From Chloroflexota bacterium (GTDB lineage: Bacteria > Chloroflexota > Anaerolineae > Anaerolineales > UBA11579): DNA of 56,635 nucleotides. A program made the translations under genes and the position numbers. Below are positions 15,367-24,768 of this stretch, in pieces. Positions within the stretch are counted from its first letter, which is position 1. The number at the start of each line of letters is the position of its first letter. Below the pieces are notes generated by a model. That model saw nothing but the letters and a program-made list of their open reading frames with translations, did not search any database and was not told the DNA's origin. The stretch spans positions 1 through 56,635 of the forward strand of contig JACPVG010000025.1 of NCBI GenBank assembly GCA_016191875.1, in the 5' to 3' direction.

Positions 15367-16317
15367 TCAATCCGCTGGCAGTTCCAGCTTCGCGCACTCG
15401 CCGCGCCGCACCTGGTAGGCATCGAAGTCACGGGCGATGAGCGTGTTCTCGAACACCTTGCGGGCCTCCTTGCGCACGTCGCGCTCGCGGTAGCGCCGCG
15501 AGAGGTGCGTCAGGATCAGGCACTTCACCCCGGCCTCCCTGGCCAGGGAGGCGGCCATCTCGGCCGTCAGGTGGGCGAACTGGCGCGCCATCTCGGCCTC
15601 CTCATTCAGATAGGTGGCTTCGATCACCAGCGCATCCGCCCCGCGGCAGGCTTCCAATAGGTCATCGGTGCGCCCGGTATCGCCGATGTGCACCAGCTTC
15701 GTGCCGGGCGTTTCCGGCCCCAGTATGTCTTCCGGCTGGACGACCGTCCCATTCTCCAGCGTTACGGCCTCGCCCTTCACCAGGCGGCCGCGCAGCGGGC
15801 CGGGCGGCACGCCCAGCGCCTCGGCCTTCTCGGGCAGGAACGGGCGACGCGACTGTTCCTCGAACACAAAGCCGAAACAGTCCGGCCCGCGGTGGCTCAC
15901 CGGGATGGCCGTGACGGTAAAGTCGCCGTCCTGGAACACCACGCCGGGGCGAATCTCGGTCATCTTGACCTCGATGTCCATCTTGCCCGGCTGGAGGATG
16001 CGCACGCCGTAGAGCAGGTCGTGGATGCGCTGCATGGCCCATTTCCCGGCCATGATCTCCACCTCTTCGATCGTCTCCCAGCGCGAGAAGGTCGAGAACA
16101 GCCCGGCCAACCCCAGGATGTGATCGAGATGGCCGTGAGTGATGAGGATCTTGTTCAGTTTCTTGAAGCCCAGGCCGGAGGTCAGGATCTGGCGCTGGGT
16201 GCCTTCGCCGCAGTCGATCAGGAAGCGGTGCTCGTTGTGTTTCACCACCTGGGCGGAGAGGCCGCGTTGCACGGAAGGGGCCGAAGCCGAGGTGCCGAGG
16301 AAGACGATTTCGAACAA
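15367..16317 (-). CDS. rnz: Ribonuclease Z (tRNA 3'-processing endonuclease)
   Basis: A 316-residue metallo-beta-lactamase-fold nuclease, predicted to cut tRNA precursors after the discriminator base. The metal-binding H-G-H-L-D-H is at residues 61-66, after F-L-G-T-S and L-I-D-C-G-E-G-T-Q. Later ligands are likely in S-H-R-G-P, H-I-G-D-T-G and L-T-H-L-S-R-R-Y. The TTG at 16317 gives the family start (M-F-E-I-V-F-L-G-T-S) and has AAGGA seven bases upstream. The next ATG upstream (16365) would add a tail overlapping a palindrome and is rejected. The gene is divergent from the YceI lipoprotein. Confidence 0.85.
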   Translation of the reverse strand: MFEIVFLGTSASAPSVQRGLSAQVVKHNEHRFLIDCGEGTQRQILTSGLGFKKLNKILITHGHLDHILGLAGLFSTFSRWETIEEVEIMAGKWAMQRIHDLLYGVRILQPGKMDIEVKMTEIRPGVVFQDGDFTVTAIPVSHRGPDCFGFVFEEQSRRPFLPEKAEALGVPPGPLRGRLVKGEAVTLENGTVVQPEDILGPETPGTKLVHIGDTGRTDDLLEACRGADALVIEATYLNEEAEMARQFAHLTAEMAASLAREAGVKCLILTHLSRRYRERDVRKEARKVFENTLIARDFDAYQVRRGECAKLELPAD

Positions 16318-16344
16318 TGGGCGTCCTTGAAGTTGGGTTGACCT

Positions 16345-16367
16345 GCGTGGGGTATTGTACCCCACGC
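16345..16367. promoter_or_regulatory. Inverted repeat upstream of rnz, possible operator
   Basis: GCGTGGGGTA and TACCCCACGC form a perfect 10-base inverted repeat around TTG. On the minus strand it contains the -10-like hexamer TACAAT at about 16352-16357. It may be an operator over the rnz promoter or simply a short hairpin. Confidence 0.35.
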
Positions 16368-16407
16368 CCGCCCGGCAGATTTTTACATCCCTTTAACGTC
16401 CATCGCT

Positions 16408-16413
16408 TACAAT
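16408..16413 (+). promoter_or_regulatory. -10 box of the YceI lipoprotein gene
   Basis: TACAAT stands 36 bases before the ATG. The ribosome-binding site GTGGAG is at 16436-16441. No good -35 box is seen at the right distance. Confidence 0.35.
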
Positions 16414-16448
16414 CCCTCCATGATCCAATCGTTGAAGTGGAGTGAACG

Positions 16449-17168
16449 ATGCAACGCAACTTAATGGTGCTATTTCTCCTCCCGGCCCTGCTCCTGGCGG
16501 CGTGCGGCGGCGGCCGGGCCGAACCCCCGCCCACCCTGGCCGCCCAGGAGCCTTCGGCCACGCCCGCGCCTTCCGCCACGCCGGAGAGCCAGCCCCCGGC
16601 GCAGGCTGCTGCGCCCACAGGGTTGTCCGGGCAGGTCCTGTTCGTGCTCGACCCGGCCCATAGCCAGGTGTCCTTCTCAGTGGATGAGATTCTGCGCAAT
16701 GCTCCCGCCACCGCTGTCGGCGTCACCAGCCAGGTGAGCGGCGAAATTCAGGTGGACTTCGACGACCCGTCCGCCAGCCAGGTTGGCCCCATCACGGTGG
16801 ACGCGGCCACCCTCGCCACCGACAGCAGTTCGCGCAACGGCATGATTCGCCGGTTCATCCTGGATACCGCCGCTTTTCCGACCATCACCTTCACGCCCAC
16901 CGGCATCAGCGGGCTGCCGGCCCAGGTGGAGGTGGGCGTCGTCTATGATGTATCCATCACCGGCGACCTGACCATCCGGGATGTGACCGCCACGGAGACC
17001 TTCACCGGCCAGGTCACGCTTGTCTCTGAGACCGAGTTGCAGGGCTACTTCAGCGCCGTCGTGCTGCGCGGCAGCGTCTACGGCTTGCAGATTCCCAGCG
17101 TGCCGCAGGTCGCCAGCGTGGACGATAACGTGCTGTTGGAGATTCGCTTTGTGGCTGTAAGGCAATAG
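16449..17168 (+). CDS. YceI-family lipoprotein
   Basis: A 239-residue exported protein. The signal peptide ends in L-L-A-A-C with Cys19 lipidated; residues 20-60 are an Ala/Pro/Thr/Glu linker. The rest is a YceI lipocalin-like domain: F-V-L-D-P-A-H-S-Q-V-S-F-S-V at its start, R-N-G-M-I-R-R-F in the middle, and I-T-G-D-L-T-I-R-D-V-T near the end. YceI proteins bind isoprenoid-type lipids in their barrel and lie outside the cytoplasm. Function here is unknown. GTGGAG precedes the ATG. Confidence 0.85.
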   Translation: MQRNLMVLFLLPALLLAACGGGRAEPPPTLAAQEPSATPAPSATPESQPPAQAAAPTGLSGQVLFVLDPAHSQVSFSVDEILRNAPATAVGVTSQVSGEIQVDFDDPSASQVGPITVDAATLATDSSSRNGMIRRFILDTAAFPTITFTPTGISGLPAQVEVGVVYDVSITGDLTIRDVTATETFTGQVTLVSETELQGYFSAVVLRGSVYGLQIPSVPQVASVDDNVLLEIRFVAVRQ

Positions 17169-17265
17169 GGGCATCAAGTCATCGGGCAATCAGGGGTTGG
17201 GCGCGTTGGCATTTCCCCTGATTCCCAATGCCTGAGTGACTGAACGCTTCGTTTCCAGAACAGAT

Positions 17266-17275
17266 ATGCTATAAT
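17266..17275 (+). promoter_or_regulatory. Extended -10 promoter of ftsK
   Basis: ATATGCTATAAT ends at 17275, with a consensus TATAAT (17270-17275) preceded by TGC. The match to the -35 box is poor, as expected for extended -10 promoters. The leader is about 80 bases. Confidence 0.5.
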
Positions 17276-17360
17276 CGGATTCGAGGCGCATTCCATTCGC
17301 ATCTTCACCCCGGCTGCACTACAATCGGGTGGGCGGTGGTTCGACGCCGCGCTTAATCCG

Positions 17361-19862
17361 ATGACAACCAAGAGACGCTCCCCGGCGCGCAAGACCAAAA
17401 GGCGCGCCGCTTCCCGGAAGACCACCCGCCGCCAGGCCACCGCCCGGACCACGAGCCGCCGACCGCAGCCGAAGAAATCGCGCCTGAAACTGCCGCCCTT
17501 CCTGCGCCGCAAGCGCAAACCCGCCGCCCCGCCGCCGAAGAAGACCGCCCGGCCCGCCGCCAAAGCCGGGCCCGCGCCCGCGCCGGCCGTCCGCCCCGCC
17601 GGTCCACCCATCCAGACCGGCATCTCGCTCGACCGCAAACTGGATATCGTCGGTGTGCTGATGGCCGTCACCGGCCTGCTCACCCTGCTCAGCCTGGCCT
17701 CTGCCAGCCAGGGCAGCGTGACCGGCGCATGGTTGGGGCTGGTGCGCAGCCTGTTCGGTTGGGGCGGCTACCTGCTGCCCATTGCCCTCATCGGCGTGGG
17801 CGTGTGGCTGGTGGCGCGCAACTTCGAACGCGTGCCGCGCCCGGACATCGAACGCCTCATCGGGCTTTCCCTGCTCTACGCCAACCTGCTCGTCTGGCTG
17901 CATGCCTTCCTGCTGCCGTTCGACCGCGCCCATGCCTTCGCCCTGGCGGCGGCCGGGATGGGCGGCGGCTACCTGGGCGGCTGGTTGTGGGCTGTGCTGT
18001 ACGGCGGGCTGGGCGCGCTCGGCCTGGCCATCGCCCTGATGGCCTGGTTCCTGGTGGGGCTCGCGCTGGCGCTCGACCTTTCCGTGCTGGAACTCTTCCG
18101 CTGGGTGGGCCCGTTCAAACTGCGCATTCAGGATACCTGGGACGAGTACCGCGCCGGTCGCGGCGGCCCGCGCCCGCCGGCCGTCTCCAGCGCCCCGTTC
18201 CAGCCGGAAGACACGCCGCCCATCCCGCTGGCGGCCGTGCCGGAAGCCCCGCCCACGCCCCTGCCGCCGCCCGAACTGCGCGGCGCGGCCCTCTCCGCCG
18301 CTCCGGTTGCCGCCGCGCCCGAACCGCGCGAATGGGTCCTGCCCGACGTGAAATCCATGCTGGATGCTGGCGCGGAACTGGCCTACAACGAAGAAAGCGA
18401 CAAACTGCGCGCCCGCCTCATCGAAGATACGCTGGCCTCCTTCGGCGCGCCCGCCAAAGTGGTGGAGATCAACCGCGGCCCGTCCATCACCCAGTTCGGC
18501 GTCGAACCGGCCTTCATCGAGAGCCGCACCGGCCGCACGCGCGTGCGGGTCGGCAAGATCGCCTCGCTGGCCGATGACCTCTCGCTGGCGCTGGCGGCCT
18601 CGCGCATCCGCGTCCAGGCCCCCGTGCCGGGCAAGGGCTACGTGGGCATCGAAGTGCCCAACGAAGAGATCGGCATGGTCGCCCTGCGGGATGTGATCGA
18701 GAACGCCGCCTTCAACCGCCTGAAATCCAACCTGCGTTTCGCCCTCGGCAAGGATGTGGCCGGGCATGCCGTGGCCGCCGACCTGGCCGCCATGCCGCAC
18801 CTGCTGGTGGCCGGCGCCACCGGCTCCGGCAAATCGGTGTGCGTCAACGCCATCATCGCCTGCCTGCTGCTGCACAACACCCCGGCCACCATGCGCATGA
18901 TCATGGTCGACCCCAAGCGCGTCGAACTGACCGGCTACAATGGCATCCCGCACCTGCTGGCCCCGGTGGTGACCGAGATCGACCGGGTGGTGGGCGTGCT
19001 GCAATGGGTGACGCGCGAGATGGACAACCGCTATCAGAAGTTCGCCGACAGCGGGGCGCGCAACCTTCCGGATTACAACCAGCGCATGGCCGCCCAGGGC
19101 CGCTCGCCGATGCCCTATCTGGTGCTGATCATCGACGAACTGGCCGACATGATGATGGTGGCCCCCGACCAGACCGAACGCTACGTCACCCGCATGGCGC
19201 AGCTGGCGCGCGCCACCGGCATCCACCTGATGATCTCCACCCAGCGCCCCTCGGTGGACGTGGTGACCGGCCTGATTAAGGCCAACTTCCCGGCCCGCAT
19301 TGCCTTCGCCGTGGCCTCCGGCACCGACAGCCGCGTCATCCTCGACCAGCCGGGCGCCGAGCGCCTGCTGGGGCGCGGCGATATGCTCTTCCAGGCCCCG
19401 GATGCGCCCGCGCCGGTGCGTTTGCAGGGGGTATTCGTCGGCGACGATGAACTCCAGCGGCTGGTGCAGTACTGGCGCGGCTTTGCCGGGACGACGGCCA
19501 CCGCGCCGCTTGCCACCAGCACGCCCGCCGACGCGCCCCCGCCGGATGTGCCGCTCAAGCAGATGGCGATCTGGGAAGAGATGCGCCAGATGGAAGCCGA
19601 GAAGAGCCAGGACGACATGTACCCCAAGGCGGTCGACCTTATCCGGCGGCGCGGCAAGGCCTCCATTTCCATGCTGCAGCGCGGCCTGCGCATCGGCTAC
19701 ACCCGCGCCGCGCGCCTCATTGACCAGATGGAGGAGCAGGGCGTCATCGGCCCGGCCGCCGGCGGCTCCAACGCCCGCGAAGTGCTCGACTATGGCGACG
19801 TGACCCCACCGGAAGGCGTGGGCGGCGGTGGGGAGGAAGGGGAACCCGAAAGCAAGCCCTGA
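17361..19862 (+). CDS. ftsK: FtsK/SpoIIIE-type DNA translocase
   Basis: An 833-residue septal DNA pump for chromosome segregation. Residues 1-90 are strongly basic and Pro/Ala-rich. About four to five membrane segments lie between 92 and 255, then a Pro-rich linker. The motor domain has Walker A G-A-T-G-S-G-K-S (near 485) and Walker B L-V-L-I-I-D-E-L (near 587). The C-terminal winged-helix gamma domain (about 752-815, D-D-M-Y-P-K-A-V through G-V-I-G-P) recognises the orienting DNA motif. Length is normal. The ATG at 17361 lacks an obvious Shine-Dalgarno, so the exact start is less certain. A strong hairpin follows. Confidence 0.95.
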   Translation: MTTKRRSPARKTKRRAASRKTTRRQATARTTSRRPQPKKSRLKLPPFLRRKRKPAAPPPKKTARPAAKAGPAPAPAVRPAGPPIQTGISLDRKLDIVGVLMAVTGLLTLLSLASASQGSVTGAWLGLVRSLFGWGGYLLPIALIGVGVWLVARNFERVPRPDIERLIGLSLLYANLLVWLHAFLLPFDRAHAFALAAAGMGGGYLGGWLWAVLYGGLGALGLAIALMAWFLVGLALALDLSVLELFRWVGPFKLRIQDTWDEYRAGRGGPRPPAVSSAPFQPEDTPPIPLAAVPEAPPTPLPPPELRGAALSAAPVAAAPEPREWVLPDVKSMLDAGAELAYNEESDKLRARLIEDTLASFGAPAKVVEINRGPSITQFGVEPAFIESRTGRTRVRVGKIASLADDLSLALAASRIRVQAPVPGKGYVGIEVPNEEIGMVALRDVIENAAFNRLKSNLRFALGKDVAGHAVAADLAAMPHLLVAGATGSGKSVCVNAIIACLLLHNTPATMRMIMVDPKRVELTGYNGIPHLLAPVVTEIDRVVGVLQWVTREMDNRYQKFADSGARNLPDYNQRMAAQGRSPMPYLVLIIDELADMMMVAPDQTERYVTRMAQLARATGIHLMISTQRPSVDVVTGLIKANFPARIAFAVASGTDSRVILDQPGAERLLGRGDMLFQAPDAPAPVRLQGVFVGDDELQRLVQYWRGFAGTTATAPLATSTPADAPPPDVPLKQMAIWEEMRQMEAEKSQDDMYPKAVDLIRRRGKASISMLQRGLRIGYTRAARLIDQMEEQGVIGPAAGGSNAREVLDYGDVTPPEGVGGGGEEGEPESKP

Positions 19863-19893
19863 AGGCGTCCCTGAATCCCGCCGATTGACTCCA

Positions 19894-19922
19894 AACGGGG
19901 GCGCGTCCGACGCGCCCCCGTT
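19894..19922. terminator. GC-rich hairpin after ftsK
   Basis: AACGGGGGCGCGT and ACGCGCCCCCGTT form a perfect 13-base stem with a three-base loop. There is no U run, so termination is likely but not certain. Confidence 0.55.
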
Positions 19923-19944
19923 GTGCTGCACCCCGTATTGCAGA

Positions 19945-19950
19945 TACAAT
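19945..19950 (+). promoter_or_regulatory. -10 box of the PAS/HD-GYP gene
   Basis: TACAAT is at 19945-19950, with a weak -35-like TTGTGC at 19921-19926 (18-base spacer). The ATG is at 19978, after GGGAAGG. Confidence 0.35.
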
Positions 19951-19977
19951 GGAAAGTATCAGGAATCGGGAAGGCTC

Positions 19978-22900
19978 ATGACGCCAAAGAAAAACACCCC
20001 CAAACAGCCGGCGGGCAAGGGCGGCAAGCCGCGCCCGACTCCAGCGCCGCGGGCGAAGAAAACCCGCGCGCCAGCCGCCCAGGCTCTCCATCCTGAAGCC
20101 AGCAACATCCTCGAACGCGTTTCCGATTCGTTCGTCGCCCTCGACGCCGAATGGCGCTACACCTATGTCAACGAGAAGGCCGCCGCCACCTTTGGGCGCA
20201 CGCCGGACCAGATGATCGGCAAGCACATCTGGACCGAATTCCCGGAAGGCATCGGCCAGCCTTTCTATCATGCCTACCACAAGGCGATGGAAACCCAGCA
20301 GCCGATCGCCATCGAAGAGTATTACTCGCCTTACGACCGCTGGTTTGAGAACCGCATCTACCCCTCGCCGGACGGCCTCACCATTTTCTTCCACGATATC
20401 ACCGAGATCAAGCAGACCGAACTCGCCCTCCAGGCCGCCCAGGGCGACCTGCTCCGTATCCTGCGCGCCGCCAACGTCGGCCTGTGGGATTGGGACCTGC
20501 GCGCCAACACCGTCTACTTCTCGCCGGAATGGAAGGCCCAGATCGGCTACGCCGAACACGAGATTTCCAACGATTTCAGCGAATGGGAAACGCGCGTCCA
20601 TCCCGACGACCTCGAACGCGCCCTTGCTGGTGTGAACGCTTTTATCAAGGACCCCCGGCCGGACTTCGCCAACGAGTTCCGCTTCCGCCACCGCAACGGC
20701 ACCTACCGCCACATCCTCGCCCAGGCGGCGTTGGAATTCGACGAAACCGGCAAACCCATCCGCATGCTCGGTTCGCACATTGACATCACCGAGCGCAAAC
20801 GTGTGGAAGAGCAATTGCAGCGCAACGAGCAGCTGCTCCGGCTGTTCGTGGAGTATTCCCCCGCCGCCATCGCCATGTTCAACCGGGATATGGAATACAT
20901 CGCCGCCAGCCGCCGCTATCTCATCGATTATGGCCTGGGCGAGCAGGACGTGAGAGGTCGCTCGCACTACGAGGTCTTCCCCGAGATTCCCGACCGCTGG
21001 AAGCAGATTCACCGGCGCTGCCTGGCGGGGGCCGTGGAGCGCGCCGAGGAAGACCCCTTCCCTCGCTTGAGTGGAAAGCTGGACTGGATTCGCTGGGAAA
21101 TCCACCCGTGGTATGAAGCGGGCGGTGAAATCGGCGGCATCATCTTGTTTTCCGAAGTGATTACCGAGAGTATAGAAGCCCGGCATACCCTGCGTGAAAT
21201 GGTAGAACTCCTCGATGAGGCCCAGACCATCGCCAAGGTTGGCTCAGTTACGTTCGATGTCGCCACCCAGGAACGCTGGTGGTCCAGGCAGGCCTTCGAG
21301 TTGTTCGGCCTGGAGCCGCACCCGGAGGGCCGCGCGCCGGAGATCGAAGAGTTTCTGAAGCGTATCCTTCCGGAAGACCACGACAGGATGCGGGAGGAAT
21401 TCCGGCTGATGGCCGCCGGCCAGGATCCACCGCCATGGGAATTTCGGGCCTATTCGGCGAATAATGCTATTTGCGTCTTCAGCCGCATCATGCGCGTCCG
21501 CCGCGCGGACGGTGGTCGCGCGCTCCAGTTCCATGGCATCATGCAGGACATCACCGAACGCAAGCGCGTCGAAGATGCCCTGCAGGAGCACAACCAGCGC
21601 TTTGAAGACGCTGAGGCCCTGGCGCTGGTAGGCAGTTGGGAGGTGGTGGTTGCCACCAGCGAACGCCGCTGGTCGAAGCAGCTCTATCGCATGCTCGGCC
21701 TCCAACCCGACCCGCAGGGCAACCCGCCGGACTTTGACGAATTTGCCCACCATTTCCACCCGGATGACCGCGACTACATCCGCCAATCCCAGGCCGAGAT
21801 ACTGGCCGGGCGCGAGCCCCTCCCTCACCTCCTGCGCAGTGACCCGGCGCGCGGCCCCATGCGCTATTACTTCCCCATGTGGCGTATTGTGCGCGGCGCC
21901 GATGGCAAGCCGCAGCGATTCCAAGGGACAATCCAGGACATCACTAACCTACGGCAGGCCGAAGACGCCCGCGCCGAAGCTGAAGATAAATACCGCCAGA
22001 TATTCGAGAACGCCCAGGAAGCCATCCACCGGACCACCCCGGAAGGCCGCTACCTGGCCGCCAACCCGGCCGCGGCCCGCATGCTCGGCTACGCCTCCCC
22101 CGAGGAACTGATCGCCGCCGTTTCCGACCTCGACCGGCAATTCTACGTCCAGCCCGGCCGGCGCGAAGAATTCAAGCGGCGGATGGAGGAACACGGCGAA
22201 GTCACCGGGTTTGAATCCGAAGCCTATCGCAAGGACGGCAGCACCTTCTGGGTCTCCGAAAACGACCGCGCCGTGCGCGACCAGCACGGCCATCTCCTCT
22301 ACTACGAAGGCACCAGCGTGGACATCACCGAGCGCAAGCGTGCCGAGGAGGCGCTGCGCGAAAGCGAGGCCCGCTATCGCCAGCTGATGGAGGTCTCGCC
22401 GATTGGCGTGGCGGTGCATTCCGAGGGCCGCCTGGTGTTCGTCAACCCGGCCGGGGCGCGCATCCTCGGCGCGGCTTCCCCGGAGGAGTTGACCGGCAAA
22501 TCCATTATTGAGATCATCCATCCCGGCAACCTCGCCGCTGCCCGCGAGCGCATCCAGCGACTGCTGGCGGGCGAGCAGGGCCTATACCCGGTGGAAGACC
22601 TCTACCTCCGCCTGGATGGCACGCCGGTGCCAGTGGAGGTGATGGCCGTTCCGCTGACCTATGGGGGCAAACCTGCCGTGCAGGTGATGGTTCAGGACAT
22701 CACCCGGCGCAAACAGGCAGAGGCCGAGCGGGACCGCCTGTGGAATTACTCCCTGGACATGCTCTGCATCGCGGGCTTTGATGGCTATTTCAAACAGCTC
22801 AACCCTGCTTGGGAGGTGACCCTCGGCTGGAGCGAAGAGGAACTCTTTGCCCAGCCTTATCTCAACCTGGTCCACCCAGACGACCGCGAAGCGACTGCGA

Positions 22901-24159
22901 ACACCGCCAGCCGTTTGATCGGCGGGCGGCCGGCGCTCAGTTTCGAAAACCGCTACCTCTGCAAAGATGGGACCTACAAGTGGCTGGCTTGGAGCTCCTA
23001 TCCATTGAAGGAGGAGGAACTGGTTTTCGCGGTGGCGCGCGATATCACCGAGCGCAAGCGCGCCGAGGCCCGGATTCAGGAACAACTGGCCCGCCTCACC
23101 GCCCTGCGCGAGATCGACGATGCCATACGTTCCAGCACCGATATGCGCCTCGTGCTGAGCGTCCTGGCCCGCCTGTCCGCCGCCGCTCTGGGAGCGGACG
23201 CCATCGCCGTGCTCCTTCTCGACCCCGCCCTGCAAACCCTGCGCTACGCCGCCGGCTTCGGCTTTCATACGCCCGCTGTGGAGAACACCAACCTGCTGCT
23301 TGGCGAGTCGTACGCCGGGCTGGCCGCCCGCGACCGGCGGCTGGTCGAGATTCGCAGTTTCGACGAAGACCCCGAAGGTATGCTGACCGGCCTGCTGAAG
23401 GACGAAGGGTTCGCCAACTACCACGGCATCCCGCTCATGGTGAAGGGGCAGGTCATCGGCGTACTCGAGGCCTTCCACCGGTCGCGGGCGGAGCGCAGCG
23501 ACGAATGGCACCACTTCTTCGCCACCCTGGCCGGGCAGGCCGCCATCGCCATTGACAGCGCCCGCCTCTTCGAAGACCTGCGCCGCTCCCACACCGACCT
23601 CACCCGCGCCTACGATGCCACCATCGAAGGCTGGTCCTACGCCCTCGATCTGCGCGACAAGGAAACCGAGGGCCACACCCGCCGCGTGACCGAGATGGCT
23701 GTGGACCTCGCCCGGCGCATGAGCCTGGGCGAGGCGGAACTGGTGCAGGTGCGGCGCGGCGCCCTGCTGCACGACATCGGCAAACTGGGCGTGCCGGACG
23801 CCATCCTGCACAAGCCCGGCGCGCTCACCGACGAAGAGTGGGAGGCCATGCGCCGCCACCCGGGCTTCGCCTACCAGATGCTCCAGCCCATCGCCTACCT
23901 GCGCCCGGCGCTCGACATCCCCTACAGCCACCACGAAAAGTGGGACGGCACGGGCTACCCGCGCGGCCTGAAGGGCGAGGACATCCCGCTGATGGCGCGC
24001 ATCTTCGCCGTGGTGGACGTGTGGGACGCGCTCACCTCCGACCGACCCTACCGCCCGGCCTGGACCAAGAAGCAGACCCGCAAACACATCCGCGAGCAAT
24101 CCGGCCGGCACTTTGACCCGAAGGTGGTGCAGGCCTTCCTGGCGTTGGTGGGCGAGTGA
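19978..24159 (+). CDS. Multi-PAS, GAF and HD-GYP cyclic-di-GMP phosphodiesterase
   Basis: A 1393-residue soluble sensor. After a basic N-terminus come about eight PAS modules, most ending in D-I-T-E-R-K-R or a close variant; they begin near residues 43, 155, 282, 405, 530, 672, 796 and 920. A GAF domain covers about 1040-1190. The C-terminal HD-GYP domain has L-L-H-D-I-G-K-L-G-V-P-D and H-H-E-K-W-D-G-T-G-Y-P-R-G. It is predicted to hydrolyse c-di-GMP in response to small ligands or redox. I chose the ATG at 19978 because the longer frame crosses the upstream hairpin. A GGDEF protein lies at the right end of the window. No membrane segment is visible. Confidence 0.9.
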   Translation: MTPKKNTPKQPAGKGGKPRPTPAPRAKKTRAPAAQALHPEASNILERVSDSFVALDAEWRYTYVNEKAAATFGRTPDQMIGKHIWTEFPEGIGQPFYHAYHKAMETQQPIAIEEYYSPYDRWFENRIYPSPDGLTIFFHDITEIKQTELALQAAQGDLLRILRAANVGLWDWDLRANTVYFSPEWKAQIGYAEHEISNDFSEWETRVHPDDLERALAGVNAFIKDPRPDFANEFRFRHRNGTYRHILAQAALEFDETGKPIRMLGSHIDITERKRVEEQLQRNEQLLRLFVEYSPAAIAMFNRDMEYIAASRRYLIDYGLGEQDVRGRSHYEVFPEIPDRWKQIHRRCLAGAVERAEEDPFPRLSGKLDWIRWEIHPWYEAGGEIGGIILFSEVITESIEARHTLREMVELLDEAQTIAKVGSVTFDVATQERWWSRQAFELFGLEPHPEGRAPEIEEFLKRILPEDHDRMREEFRLMAAGQDPPPWEFRAYSANNAICVFSRIMRVRRADGGRALQFHGIMQDITERKRVEDALQEHNQRFEDAEALALVGSWEVVVATSERRWSKQLYRMLGLQPDPQGNPPDFDEFAHHFHPDDRDYIRQSQAEILAGREPLPHLLRSDPARGPMRYYFPMWRIVRGADGKPQRFQGTIQDITNLRQAEDARAEAEDKYRQIFENAQEAIHRTTPEGRYLAANPAAARMLGYASPEELIAAVSDLDRQFYVQPGRREEFKRRMEEHGEVTGFESEAYRKDGSTFWVSENDRAVRDQHGHLLYYEGTSVDITERKRAEEALRESEARYRQLMEVSPIGVAVHSEGRLVFVNPAGARILGAASPEELTGKSIIEIIHPGNLAAARERIQRLLAGEQGLYPVEDLYLRLDGTPVPVEVMAVPLTYGGKPAVQVMVQDITRRKQAEAERDRLWNYSLDMLCIAGFDGYFKQLNPAWEVTLGWSEEELFAQPYLNLVHPDDREATANTASRLIGGRPALSFENRYLCKDGTYKWLAWSSYPLKEEELVFAVARDITERKRAEARIQEQLARLTALREIDDAIRSSTDMRLVLSVLARLSAAALGADAIAVLLLDPALQTLRYAAGFGFHTPAVENTNLLLGESYAGLAARDRRLVEIRSFDEDPEGMLTGLLKDEGFANYHGIPLMVKGQVIGVLEAFHRSRAERSDEWHHFFATLAGQAAIAIDSARLFEDLRRSHTDLTRAYDATIEGWSYALDLRDKETEGHTRRVTEMAVDLARRMSLGEAELVQVRRGALLHDIGKLGVPDAILHKPGALTDEEWEAMRRHPGFAYQMLQPIAYLRPALDIPYSHHEKWDGTGYPRGLKGEDIPLMARIFAVVDVWDALTSDRPYRPAWTKKQTRKHIREQSGRHFDPKVVQAFLALVGE

Positions 24160-24196
24160 CTTTCCCGCCGCAAGGACTCATGTGAAATAATGCCGC

Positions 24197-24220
24197 GGGC
24201 CGGGCTTGCCCGGCCCCTAC
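24197..24220 (-). repeat. REP hairpin with GTAG head
   Basis: GGGCCGGGC and GCCCGGCCC pair with a two-base loop. Read on the minus strand the hairpin is preceded by GTAG, as in REP elements. It lies between the HD-GYP gene and the DinB-like gene and may also act as a terminator. Confidence 0.65.
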
Positions 24221-24240
24221 CCCCGCTTTGCCAGATGTGA

Positions 24241-24248
24241 TTTAATAT
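24241..24248 (+). promoter_or_regulatory. -10 region just before the DinB-like start codon
   Basis: TTTAATAT lies four to six bases before the ATG at 24253. There is no ribosome-binding site. A leaderless transcript would explain this. No clear -35 box. Confidence 0.3.
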
Positions 24249-24252
24249 CCGC

Positions 24253-24744
24253 ATGACTCCCACCAAATCCGACCTGCTTGCACAGATACGCGCCGCCCGC
24301 GCTGAATTCGAAGCCGCGCTGGCCGCCCTCACCCCCGCCCAGATGGAAGCCCGCCCAACCCCCGACGACTGGTCGGTCAAGGACGTGCTCGCCCACATCG
24401 CCCTGTGGGAACAGATGCTGGTGCATTATCAGTTGCCGGGCATTCCCCCGGAAGAACCCTACGACGTGGCCGGCGTCACCATCACCGAGTATGACGTGGA
24501 TGACATGAACGCCCAGTTTCGCGCCGCCTGGCGCGACCGGCCGCTGGCCGACGTGCGCGCCTTCTACGAACGCTCGCACCAGGATGTGCTGGCCGCCATC
24601 GAAGCGTGCAGTGATGCACGGCTGACCGAAAAAGGGCGCTACTCGGACGAACCGGATGACTACCCGGTGGTGAACATCATCCTTGCCGAGACCGTCGAGC
24701 ATTACGAAGAGCACATTGACGCGATACGCCAGGCGGCGCACTGA
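24253..24744 (+). CDS. DinB/ClbS-like four-helix protein
   Basis: A 163-residue member of the DinB superfamily. His48 (D-V-L-A-H-I-A-L-W-E) and His150/His154 (H-Y-E-E-H-I-D) give the expected metal triad. W-S-V-K-D-V-L-A-H is typical of the ClbS/DfsB-like branch, whose founding members protect against a genotoxin, but that role cannot be assigned here. It is only distantly similar to the protein at 3706. The next gene begins 24 bases later. Confidence 0.75.
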   Translation: MTPTKSDLLAQIRAARAEFEAALAALTPAQMEARPTPDDWSVKDVLAHIALWEQMLVHYQLPGIPPEEPYDVAGVTITEYDVDDMNAQFRAAWRDRPLADVRAFYERSHQDVLAAIEACSDARLTEKGRYSDEPDDYPVVNIILAETVEHYEEHIDAIRQAAH

Positions 24745-24768
24745 GCCGCCCCAAAAGGAGCGAATGCG

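Noticed and set aside
17263..17345. tRNA-like sequence containing GGTTCGACGCC
   Set aside because: No acceptor stem or anticodon arm could be folded around it; it overlaps the ftsK promoter and leader.
17319..19949. 876-residue open frame antisense to ftsK
   Set aside because: It is a GC-driven shadow rich in His, Gly and Arg with no recognisable domain, and ftsK on the other strand has every expected motif.
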